From JBGPIK01 sp041484845 (GTDB lineage: Bacteria; Desulfobacterota; Binatia; UBA9968): a stretch of DNA of 20,064 nt. The notes under the pieces were generated by a model. It saw only the letters and a program-made list of their open reading frames with translations. It was not told where the DNA came from and searched no databases. Made by a program: the position numbers and the translations under genes. Shown here piece after piece: positions 13,816 to 20,064 of the stretch; within the stretch, counting starts at the first letter, position 1; every line of letters begins with the position of its first letter. The DNA is taken from the NCBI GenBank assembly GCA_041484845.1, contig JBGPIK010000080.1:1-20064 (forward strand). The letters are read 5' to 3'.

Positions 13816-14205
13816 CTACAGCACCGCTATTCCGGAAATCTCGATCATATAATCCTTGCTGGCTAGTCCTTTGACGACCACCAATGTGCTTGTCGGATGA
13901 CTATTCTGGTAGTATTTGAGCCGCACCTTGTTGTAGCCCTCGCGATGTTTGATGTCCGTGATATAGGTTGTCGTCATGACAAGATTCTTAAAGCTTCCGC
14001 CGGCGGCGTTCAGCACCGCGGTGAGATTTTCAAACACTTGCTCGGCCTGTTTTTCGATATCGCCTTTTCCCACCACGTTCCCGGCGCGATCGACGGCAGT
14101 TTGCCCGGCGATGAAAAGCAGCTTCCCCCCCGTCGTTTGTATGCCTTGACTATAGCGGGGACGCGGATCGGGCAGAGACTTGGGTTGAATTATTTTTATT
14201 GCCAT
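13816..14205 (-). CDS. RidA-family protein lacking the catalytic arginine
   Basis: ATG 14205 follows GGAGG by about eight bases and gives a 129-residue protein (MAIKIIQPKSLPDPRPRYSQ); an in-frame start at 14310 would translate the 8-bp repeat region and is rejected. Fold markers are LLFIAGQTAVDRAGNVVGKG, QAEQVFENLTAVLNAAGGSF, TTTYITDI and IEISGIAVL. Where the other RidA of this window has PAR (Arg93), this one has HPTSTLV, with Ser106 at the Arg position; Glu122 is kept. Rid subgroups without this arginine are generally thought not to be imine deaminases. Coupled to the hydroxyacid dehydrogenase downstream, it may act on a pathway intermediate by another chemistry or bind a ligand. Confidence 0.88.
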   Translation of the reverse strand: MAIKIIQPKSLPDPRPRYSQGIQTTGGKLLFIAGQTAVDRAGNVVGKGDIEKQAEQVFENLTAVLNAAGGSFKNLVMTTTYITDIKHREGYNKVRLKYYQNSHPTSTLVVVKGLASKDYMIEISGIAVL

Positions 14206-14232
14206 AGGGTTTCCTCCTTTTCGAAATACGGG

Positions 14233-14314
14233 GTGATGGAGTGTTGGAGTACTGGAGTGCTGGGTCCAAGATTGAATGCCGTTAAACCCATTACTCCAAT
14301 ACTCCATCACTCCA
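14233..14314. repeat. 8-bp tandem repeats arranged as a long inverted repeat
   Basis: The left arm (14233-14255) is built of TGGAGTnn octamers and the right arm (14288-14310) of ACTCCAnn octamers. Over 23 bases the arms are complementary at 21 positions, with a 32-base spacer. The element lies between the SBP stop (14322) and the RidA-like start (14205). In RNA it would fold into a stable hairpin inside the operon. It shares the 13-mer CCATTACTCCAAT with the repeat at 9169-9181. Confidence 0.75.
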
Positions 14315-14321
14315 GGTTTTT

Positions 14322-15317
14322 CTATTTGCTCGGATATCTCTTGGCCATCTCGTTGAAAAAACCTTCCTTCTCCAGTTCCTCCAACAAGCTTAGATCGACA
14401 AATTGCTCGGGCTTGGCACTCTTGGCTTGTGGCATGGTTGGCGCAAGCACATCCAGGAGGAACTGGATGCCTTTCAACGTAGGATACGGCTTCTTGGGCA
14501 TCATCCGGACATAGCCCTGGTATGACTCTTCGAGAACATCGGGATCATTGGTTCGCATGTACTTTGCGAAAACCTTTTGCGCTTCCTTCTTGTTGGCATA
14601 GACGTAGTAGATCGCCTCGACGAATCCTTTAAGGGCCGATTTAACAATGTCCCGGTTGCTCGCCACATAGGCGCGCGACGTAGCGAATCCGTTGCCCTGA
14701 ACTTCGACGCCCAAATCGCCAATTTGAAGAAGCTCCGTCAGGCCGGCTTTTCTTGCCAAGGGCGCCCCTGAGGAAGTAATCAGGGTAGCGTCCAGGACTC
14801 CGGACTTCACCATGCCAATGCGCTCAGGGTCGAGCCCTGAGGGTATGAGAGCAAAATCCTTCGGCTCGAAGTTTAGATGCTTGAGCAGGATGGTGGAGGC
14901 ATAGTGGGTGGTTGATCCAAAGCCGGTGATGCCCAGTCTTTTCCCTTTGAGTTGCTCCAATTGGGTTATCCCAGGACGGGCAAAAACGATCATATCATAC
15001 TTGGTTTCTACCGCGGCCACGAGCACCAGGCTATGACCCGCCAGGTTGGCCTGGACGACCGTTCCGATGTTCACGATCGGCGGATCGCCGCTGACCAACG
15101 CTTGGGTCGCAATTTGCCCGCCGCGAAGCAGGACGGGCTCAACTTCCAAACCATATTTGTTGAAAAGCCCTTGCTCCCGGGCAACCCAAACGTTGCTCTG
15201 CCGGAAGCTGATTGAGGGATAGCCGATTCTAATTCGTTTAAGACTTTGACCCTGAGCCGTGGAAATCCAAAGGGGAATTAACATCACGAGTGCGGAAAAA
15301 GTGAGCAGTCGTTTCAT
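14322..15317 (-). CDS. ABC substrate-binding protein, NMT1/SsuA-like (paralogue 1)
   Basis: With the ATG at 15317 (MKRLLTFSALVMLIPLWIST) the protein has 331 residues and a signal peptide ending near AQG-QS, the same N-terminal length as its paralogue. ATG 15338 would also keep the signal peptide with a longer n-region; neither start has a strong ribosome binding site, so the start is uncertain. Family features are RIRIGYPSISFRQSNVWVAR, EQGLFNKYGLEVEPVLLRGG, IVNIGTVVQANLAGH and LKGKRLGITGFGSTTHYAS. It is a close tandem paralogue of 15383-16384; the C-terminal LEELEKEGFFNEMAKRYPSK is almost the same in both. It should serve the ABC importer encoded upstream in the same unit; the ligand is unknown. 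Confidence 0.87.
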   Translation of the reverse strand: MKRLLTFSALVMLIPLWISTAQGQSLKRIRIGYPSISFRQSNVWVAREQGLFNKYGLEVEPVLLRGGQIATQALVSGDPPIVNIGTVVQANLAGHSLVLVAAVETKYDMIVFARPGITQLEQLKGKRLGITGFGSTTHYASTILLKHLNFEPKDFALIPSGLDPERIGMVKSGVLDATLITSSGAPLARKAGLTELLQIGDLGVEVQGNGFATSRAYVASNRDIVKSALKGFVEAIYYVYANKKEAQKVFAKYMRTNDPDVLEESYQGYVRMMPKKPYPTLKGIQFLLDVLAPTMPQAKSAKPEQFVDLSLLEELEKEGFFNEMAKRYPSK

Positions 15318-15382
15318 TGAAGTGCGGTGCTGTTGCATTTCTCGAAGTCCGTTCCTTTCGTATTTCAATCGTTACTCTTTTT

Positions 15383-16384
15383 TTATTTGCTCGGGTAGCG
15401 CTTGGCCATCTCGTTGAAGAAGCCTTCCTTCTCCAATTCCTGCAAGAAGCTCAAGTCGACGAATTGTTCCGGCTTAGCGGTTTTCGCCTGCGGCGTGGTC
15501 GGCGCGAGCAGGTCCAGCATATATTGAATGCCTTTGAGGGTAGGGTAGGGTTTCTTCGGAATCATCTTGATGTAGCCCTGATAGGAATCCTCGAGGACAT
15601 CGGGATCGTTGGTCCGCATATATTTCGCAAAAACTTTCTGGGCTTCTTTCTTGTTCGCGTAGATATAGTAAATCGCTTCGACGAATCCGCGCAGCGCGTT
15701 CTTCACCGTGTCACGGTTGGTGGCGACGTAGGCGCGGGAAGTGGCGAAGCCGTTGCCCTGGACCTCGACGCCGAGATCGGCGACTTGAAACAATTCATTG
15801 AATCCCGCTTTGCGTGCCGGAGCCGCGGAGGACGACGTGAACATGGTGGCGTCAATTTTTCCCGCCACAAGCGCCGCGAGCCGTTCCGCGTCGGGGCCGC
15901 CGGGAAGTAGCACAACATCTTTCCCCGGCTCCAGGCCAAGGTGTTTGAAGAGCATATTGGCGGCATAATTCGTGGCCGAGCCGAAACCACTGATGCCGAA
16001 GTTCTTGCCTTTCAGATCTTCCAGCTTGTTGATGCCTTTGCGCGCAAAAACGATCTGATCATATTTCGTTTCCACCGCAGCGATCAGCACCAGGTTATAT
16101 CCCTGCAAGTCTGCTTGTACCACTGTGCCGATATTGACGATGGGCGGATCGCCCGCGACCAGGGCTTGGGTCGCGACTTGACCGCCGCGGAGAAATATAG
16201 GCTCCACGTCAAGGCCGTATTTCTTGAACAGCCCCATTTCCTTAGCCACCCAGACGTTGCTCTGCCTGAAGCTCAGCGAAGGATAGCCGATTCGGATTTG
16301 CTTCAGTTCTTGAGCATGAGACGGATCGAGAGCCGCGAACTGCAAGAGGACACCTGTCAATAGAAATTTCAGCCATAGTCTCAT
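15383..16384 (-). CDS. ABC substrate-binding protein, NMT1/SsuA-like (paralogue 2)
   Basis: A 333-residue periplasmic binding protein. ATG 16384 follows GAGGTGAT and begins the signal peptide MRLWLKFLLTGVLLQFAALD, cleaved near SHA-QE. The mature chain starts ELKQIRIGYPSLSFRQSNVW and matches paralogue 1 almost throughout (IFARKGI/VFARPGI, VEVQGNGFATSRAYVA, GFVEAIYYIYANKKEAQKVF, AKYMRTNDPDVLE). Differences cluster in the hinge and pocket region around PGGPDAERLAALVAGKIDAT, which could mean a different ligand for the same transporter. Tandem duplication is evident. The next upstream SBP gene ends 50 bases away, so co-transcription is likely. Confidence 0.9.
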   Translation of the reverse strand: MRLWLKFLLTGVLLQFAALDPSHAQELKQIRIGYPSLSFRQSNVWVAKEMGLFKKYGLDVEPIFLRGGQVATQALVAGDPPIVNIGTVVQADLQGYNLVLIAAVETKYDQIVFARKGINKLEDLKGKNFGISGFGSATNYAANMLFKHLGLEPGKDVVLLPGGPDAERLAALVAGKIDATMFTSSSAAPARKAGFNELFQVADLGVEVQGNGFATSRAYVATNRDTVKNALRGFVEAIYYIYANKKEAQKVFAKYMRTNDPDVLEDSYQGYIKMIPKKPYPTLKGIQYMLDLLAPTTPQAKTAKPEQFVDLSFLQELEKEGFFNEMAKRYPSK

Positions 16385-16434
16385 TTAATCACCTCATAGA
16401 CAAAAATGTGTGACGCTCGAAATGTCACCCGTAG

Positions 16435-17442
16435 TTACTTTCCGCCGGTGAGCTTGATCGCTTCATCAATCAAGGAGCTGTCGACGTATTCGTTCATGGG
16501 AGCAACCTTCTTCCCCTGGTATAAGCCGTCTTTTACCCTCAGCTCCATGGTTTTATCAAAGGCAATTTTGCTCACCGCTCCATCTTTAGGGAAGGGCTTG
16601 AATTCATCCACCAGGTATTTGTAATCGTCTTCGGCGGAGTCCCTTGTGCTCTTCAGGACTTTCTGATGAATCGCCAGCGCCTCTTCTTTATTTTTCGGAT
16701 CATAGAGCCAGCGCGTCGCCTCGACGATGGATTTAAGGTAGCGCACGATTTCAGTACGGTTCGATTTGATGTAGCTAATATCCGCGAAGTCGGCGGTAAA
16801 AAGGATTGGCCCGAGGTACTCGTGCCAGTTCGCGAGTTTCCTGAACCCATCCTTTGCCGCACGAAAATTAAACGGCGGGCCCATGAAGGTGGCTTGGACC
16901 GAACCGCCTTTAATCGCCGCGTAACGGTCGGGCGAGGTGCCGACCACCAAAAGCCTATAGTCATTTTCCTTTAGTTTGTACGCTTTTTCCAAGACCTCCT
17001 GCAGCATTAATGTGGTCCCGCCGGTGAGCGTGCTGACGCCGATGGTTTTTCCTTTGAGGTCGGCGCCGGTTTTGATCTCAGGACGCGCAAAAATATCATA
17101 GGGGATCTTCTCCATATTGCCGCTGACGATCTTCACCTTGGCCCCCTTATCGATGGCGCCGATAACGTAGTCGGGATTGATGCGGCCAATCGGAATGGTT
17201 CCGCTGAGGACCGCCCGGGTGGTGTTAGTGGCGCCGCGAACGATGATGACTTCCACCTGCAGGCCGTTTTTCTCGAATAGCTTCTTTTGTTCCGCAACAT
17301 AGAGCGGCCAGCTCGATGACGTGTTGCCGCTTTGCACAAAGCGCATTTTCGACATTCCGCTATCGGCCGCAAGCGCGGCAAACGATGCGCCCATGCCGAG
17401 GAAAAACGACAACAGGAGCGAGGCAAACCTCAAGTGTTTCAT
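16435..17442 (-). CDS. ABC substrate-binding protein, NMT1-like (third, divergent member)
   Basis: The ATG at 17442 has AAGGA seven bases upstream and starts a signal peptide (MKHLRFASLLLSFFLGMGAS, cleavage near ALA-AD), giving 335 residues; an in-frame start at 17481 lacks signal character. Features are MRFVQSGNTSSSWPLYVAEQ, LFEKNGLQVEVIIVRGATNT, DLKGKTIGVSTLTGGTTLML and VGTSPDRYAAIKGGSVQATF. It differs strongly from the two paralogues next to it, so it is not part of that duplication. It starts 25 bases after the ATPase stop, making it the best candidate for the original partner of this ABC importer. Confidence 0.9.
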   Translation of the reverse strand: MKHLRFASLLLSFFLGMGASFAALAADSGMSKMRFVQSGNTSSSWPLYVAEQKKLFEKNGLQVEVIIVRGATNTTRAVLSGTIPIGRINPDYVIGAIDKGAKVKIVSGNMEKIPYDIFARPEIKTGADLKGKTIGVSTLTGGTTLMLQEVLEKAYKLKENDYRLLVVGTSPDRYAAIKGGSVQATFMGPPFNFRAAKDGFRKLANWHEYLGPILFTADFADISYIKSNRTEIVRYLKSIVEATRWLYDPKNKEEALAIHQKVLKSTRDSAEDDYKYLVDEFKPFPKDGAVSKIAFDKTMELRVKDGLYQGKKVAPMNEYVDSSLIDEAIKLTGGK

Positions 17443-17467
17443 AAAGTCATCCTTTCCGTTGTTCAAA

Positions 17468-18268
17468 TCACATCTGTGCAAAGCCGCCGGAAGCGTTGAC
17501 TTCCTCTTCGATCTGTTTCCATACGGTATTTTCCAATTCGAGAAATCGCGGGTCCGATTTGACCGCCATGGTTCTGGGACGTGCCAACGGAACGTGAAAT
17601 TCGGAGCGAATGGTTCCGGGGCGATGGCTGAAGACCACGACGCGGTCTGACAAAAGGATCGCCTCGGAAATCATGTGCGTGACAAAGATCACGGTCTTCC
17701 TGGTCTCCCGCCAAATCCGCAGGAGTTCCAGTTGCATGAAGTTGCGTGTTTGCGCGTCGAGCGCGGCAAAGGGTTCATCCATTAACAAAATTCTTGGATT
17801 CACCGCCAAGGCGCGCGCCAAATTGACGCGCTGCTGCATGCCGCCGGAGAGTTCGTGCGGATAGTGGCTTTCGAATCCCGAGAGGCCGACCAAATCCAGA
17901 TATTTCCGAGCGGTGTGCTCGGCTTCCTTGGCCGGCTGTTTCTTGCCCTCGATGCCGAGGAGCACGTTTTTCAAGCTTGTGCGCCAGGGCAACAGCGAGG
18001 CGCCTTGAAAAACAAATCCCATCACGAGCTCGTGGTCCAGTTCCTGCGCGGATTTCCCGTCGATCAGGATTTGTCCCCCGGAAGAAGGCAGGAGGCCGTT
18101 GATGACGCGCAGCATGGTCGTTTTGCCGCAACCGCTCGGCCCGACGATACTGACGAATTCGCCATCGCGCACCGTAAGATTAATCCCCTTAAAGATAACG
18201 AACGGATCCGTTCCCGGTCTGACAAGTTCCTTGCTCAAGTTGCGCAATTCCAGTACCGGCTCGCCCAT
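17468..18268 (-). CDS. ABC transporter ATP-binding protein (SsuB/TauB-like)
   Basis: A 266-residue cytoplasmic ATPase that powers import with the two permeases upstream. ATG 18268 (MGEPVLELRNLSKEL) follows GGGGGAG; longer in-frame starts up to 18370 would translate the dispersed repeat and are rejected. Motifs in order: Walker A GPSGCGKTT (43-51), Q-loop Gln88 (FVFQGASLLPWR), signature LSGGMQQRVNLARA (140 onward), Walker B ILLMDEP (160-166), D-loop ALDAQ and H-loop His198 (FVTHMISEA). The tail FSHRPGTIRSEFHVPLARPR is typical of the nitrate/sulfonate/taurine group. A 260-bp repeat-bearing gap separates it from the permease gene. Confidence 0.95.
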   Translation of the reverse strand: MGEPVLELRNLSKELVRPGTDPFVIFKGINLTVRDGEFVSIVGPSGCGKTTMLRVINGLLPSSGGQILIDGKSAQELDHELVMGFVFQGASLLPWRTSLKNVLLGIEGKKQPAKEAEHTARKYLDLVGLSGFESHYPHELSGGMQQRVNLARALAVNPRILLMDEPFAALDAQTRNFMQLELLRIWRETRKTVIFVTHMISEAILLSDRVVVFSHRPGTIRSEFHVPLARPRTMAVKSDPRFLELENTVWKQIEEEVNASGGFAQM

Positions 18269-18306
18269 GGTCTCCCCCAGCGCTAGCCCGGATTCTTCAC
18301 GCATAA

Positions 18307-18484
18307 GAGCGATCGAGAGGCGAGCCCTCCAGAGCGAGGCAATGGGCCTTTGCCTTGGAGCGGCCTGCAAAAGTTAGTTTGTGTAGCGAACGCCTCAGAA
18401 AAAGGCAAGCGCTGAGCCAAGCACCAAAGAAGGCGTTGACGCTGTTCGTCTTTGTGCCTCGCTCTTCCAGACTCACAACTCGAT
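18307..18484. repeat. Dispersed element, copy 2 (foldable, MITE-like)
   Basis: The element matches 2885-3060 in the same orientation. Here it keeps an 11-bp perfect inverted repeat, AGAGCGAGGCA (18330-18340) with TGCCTCGCTCT (18454-18464), and an inner stem AGCGAACGCC (18384-18393) with GGCGTTGACGCT (18431-18442). CGATCGA stands at both ends (18309-18315 and 18481-18487). It separates the permease from the ATPase gene in what should be one operon. Whether it is a non-autonomous transposon, a REP-like repeat or a structured RNA cannot be told here. Confidence 0.7.
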
Positions 18485-18508
18485 CGACACCGTGTCATCG
18501 TTTTTCCT

Positions 18509-18529
18509 CTAACGGTAAAGATTACCGGC
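18509..18529 (-). terminator. Small hairpin after the permease stop
   Basis: CGGTAA and TTACCG form a perfect 6-bp stem with a 3-base loop (about 18513-18527) directly after the permease reading frame, followed by TTAGAGGAAAAACG. The U-tract is missing, so it is a weak terminator, an mRNA processing site or part of the former ATPase leader. Confidence 0.3.
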
Positions 18530-19269
18530 TAGTTCTTTCTCCATGGGGTGGCGTAGATCTCTACCCGTCTGACAAGCTCAAAGGCGATGATTCCCAGTGC
18601 GGCGAACACCGCCACACCGACGAACAAGGTCGGAATATTCAAAGTTTGCCCTGCGAAAAAAATCAGGTAGCCCAAACCTTCGGTAGCTCCGAACCATTCC
18701 GCAATCGCCACCCCCGTGAGGCCTCGGCCGATGGCGAGACGGATGCCCGCCAAGATAAACGGAACGGAAGCCGGCAGCAAAATCTTGAAAAACAACGCCC
18801 AGCGGCCCAGGCGAAACGACCGGGCCAACTCCACATAGTCGCGATCGACGACGCGCATCCCGTAATAAGAATTGATCAGGATCGGAAAGACGCAGCCGAG
18901 GAATACAATGGCGATTTTGGATCCCGCGCCGATTCCGAACCAGAGCAGCAGTACCGGAGCGAAAGCGATGCGCGGAGTCGAGTAAAGCGTAGCCATCCAG
19001 GGGTTCACATAATCGCGCACCGCTGCATTCAGCGCCATGATGAAACCAAGCGGTACCCCGGCGACGATGGCCAACGCGAAGCCGTAGAAAAAGATCCACG
19101 AACTGGCGAATAGATGCGGATACAACTCGCCGGTCACAAACAGCATCTGGTAAGCTGTCGTGACCACCACGACCGGAGAAACCAGCAGGGTCGTGTCATT
19201 GACGACGACGGTCGCAAGAAAATGCCACAGGGCCAGACCTGCCAGAATGGAGCCGATTTTTCGTAACAT
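18529..19269 (-). CDS. ABC transporter permease (SsuC/TauC-like)
   Basis: A 246-residue inner-membrane protein of the binding-protein-dependent permease family, with about six hydrophobic segments. I use ATG 19269 (MLRKIGSILAGLALWHFLAT) rather than the preceding in-frame TTG; the ribosome binding site is weak. The ATPase-coupling EAA-type loop is clear: ELARSFRLGRWALFFKILLP ASVPFILAGIRLAIGRGLTG. The N-terminal NDTTLLVSPVVVVTTAYQML is the usual periplasmic entry segment, and ATLYSTPRIAFAPVLLLWFG the family core. It starts 51 bases after the first permease stop and would form a heterodimer with it. Confidence 0.93.
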   Translation of the reverse strand: MLRKIGSILAGLALWHFLATVVVNDTTLLVSPVVVVTTAYQMLFVTGELYPHLFASSWIFFYGFALAIVAGVPLGFIMALNAAVRDYVNPWMATLYSTPRIAFAPVLLLWFGIGAGSKIAIVFLGCVFPILINSYYGMRVVDRDYVELARSFRLGRWALFFKILLPASVPFILAGIRLAIGRGLTGVAIAEWFGATEGLGYLIFFAGQTLNIPTLFVGVAVFAALGIIAFELVRRVEIYATPWRKN

Positions 19270-19320
19270 CAAAGAAGAGTCCGCTTGATCATTCCGGATT
19301 GAATTAATCGTCGCCGGCAG

Positions 19321-20064
19321 TTATTCCACCGACCATTCGGCGCTTTGACGCCACGGCGCGACACGCCGCTCAAATCTCTTGATTAGGTTGAAGCTCACCA
19401 GTCCAATCACGGCCAGCAGTATGACCGTGACGAAAAGTTTAGGACTGTCCCACGTTTCCGACGCATCACGCAGCAGGTAACCCAAACCGGCATTGGCGGC
19501 CATGAGTTCAGCAACAATAACGCCGAGCAGCGCGCGCCCCACACCCAATCGCATGCCGGTAATGATAAACGGCAGGGCGCCGGGGAAGCGGATCTTGTAA
19601 GTGATTTCCCAGCCGCTGAGGCGCAAAGATTTTGCCAACTCCAGCCATACCGGATCCAACGTTTTGATGCCGGCCGCGGTATTTAAAATAATGGCCACAG
19701 CCGTGATCTTAAAGACGACGATCACTTTCGACATCATGCCGATGCCGAACCAAATGATGATGAGAGGCACAACCGTGATGATGGGAATCGAATAGAGCGT
19801 GGCGATCCATGGTTCCATGATCTCATCGAACCACTTGTACATGCCCATGAAATAGCCGAGTAGGACTCCGATGATGCAGGCCGTGCTGAAGCCATAAGCG
19901 AATTCTAGCAGTGTCGCGACAAAATGTTTTTTCAGCTGACCGCTCAGCGCGAGACTCCAAAAAGAACGCAGGACGCTGCTCGGCGGGGGAATCAATAATT
20001 CATTTTCCAGCAGCAGGCGAGCGAGCATCTCCCAGAGAACGACGCCGACGAATATAGATACGCA
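19321..20064 (-). CDS. ABC transporter permease (SsuC/TauC-like), start outside the window
   Basis: The frame is open to the right edge: upstream of an internal Met at 20028 it still encodes CVSIFVGVVLWEM, the end of a first membrane helix typical of the family. The true start therefore lies past 20064. The visible 247 residues hold the ELLIPPPSSVLRSFW entry segment, ATLYSIPIITVVPLIIIWFG, and the EAA loop ELAKSLRLSGWEITYKIRFP GALPFIITGMRLGVGRALLG. It is homologous to, but clearly different from, the permease at 18529-19269. It would be the first gene in the window of a unit running through ATPase, three SBPs, RidA-like protein and dehydrogenase. Confidence 0.93.
   Translation of the reverse strand, partial: CVSIFVGVVLWEMLARLLLENELLIPPPSSVLRSFWSLALSGQLKKHFVATLLEFAYGFSTACIIGVLLGYFMGMYKWFDEIMEPWIATLYSIPIITVVPLIIIWFGIGMMSKVIVVFKITAVAIILNTAAGIKTLDPVWLELAKSLRLSGWEITYKIRFPGALPFIITGMRLGVGRALLGVIVAELMAANAGLGYLLRDASETWDSPKLFVTVILLAVIGLVSFNLIKRFERRVAPWRQSAEWSVE

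Noticed and set aside
18269..18370. N-terminal extension of the ABC ATPase (start at 18370 or 18336)
   Set aside because: The extra residues come from the repeat, and the family start plus GGGGGAG at 18268 fits better.
18283..18498. 71-codon minus-strand frame with AGAGGAAAAACG before its ATG
   Set aside because: The start signal is good, but the body is the dispersed repeat and the product resembles no family. More likely a leftover leader of the ATPase gene.
18355..19113. 252-codon plus-strand frame
   Set aside because: Highly charged antisense shadow of the permease gene.
1..20064. tRNA, rRNA, insertion-sequence transposase, integrase or phage genes
   Set aside because: None recognised on either strand on reading; only non-coding repeats suggest mobility.

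Overview
The window reads as a chromosome segment of a Gram-negative, probably uncultivated soil or sediment bacterium. Exported proteins carry Sec or Tat signal peptides. Periplasmic NMT1/THI5-like (SsuA/TauA-type) substrate-binding proteins (SBPs) are very abundant. There is a GEMM-I riboswitch of the sort common in Deltaproteobacteria, and intergenic spaces are rich in small repeats. My best guess is a deltaproteobacterial-type, Binatota or Rokubacteria-like lineage; this is an inference from gene style, not proof.

Layout. (1) 1-957, minus: N-terminal part of a secreted protein with one fibronectin-III domain followed by tandem 79-80-residue InlB-like beta repeats. It continues beyond the left edge. 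Its leader (about 1015-1115) is a cyclic-di-GMP-I riboswitch, followed by a hairpin that abuts the ribosome binding site. (2) 1116-1594: no convincing gene; a cluster of palindromic operator-like half-sites. (3) 1595-2590, minus: an SBP with its own promoter, then a dispersed repeat (copy 1) and, on the plus strand at 3144, the wreck of an ABC_sub_bind-family SBP. (4) 3496-5674, plus: a small AtzG/GatC-like protein, an amidase-signature hydrolase and a RidA-type deaminase. (5) 10162 down to 5758, minus: a transcription unit with a good sigma70-type promoter that encodes a DapA-superfamily aldolase/hydratase, two paralogous amidohydrolase_2 enzymes and a frameshifted SBP. (6) 10338-12831, plus: a 4,5-dihydroxyphthalate-decarboxylase-like protein and a Tat-exported PhoD-like phosphatase. 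(7) From the right edge (20064) down to 12837, minus: two ABC permeases, the ABC ATPase, three SBPs (two of them a tandem duplicate), a RidA-family protein that lacks the catalytic arginine, and a D-2-hydroxyacid dehydrogenase.

How it may work together. Region 7 supplies one complete importer core (two permeases and an ATPase) and several alternative binding proteins. Regions 4-6 supply hydrolytic and lyase enzymes of families used on amides and on carboxylated aromatic acids or their ring-cleavage products. An uptake-and-degradation island for small organic acids or amides is the simplest reading, but no substrate can be named from sequence alone. Seven SBP-fold genes in 20 kb, two of them broken, together with tandem paralogue pairs, point to birth and death of binding-protein genes.

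The strongest unusual signals are the riboswitch-controlled surface protein, a roughly 175-bp dispersed foldable element with two copies 15 kb apart, and several families of short degenerate tandem or inverted intergenic repeats.
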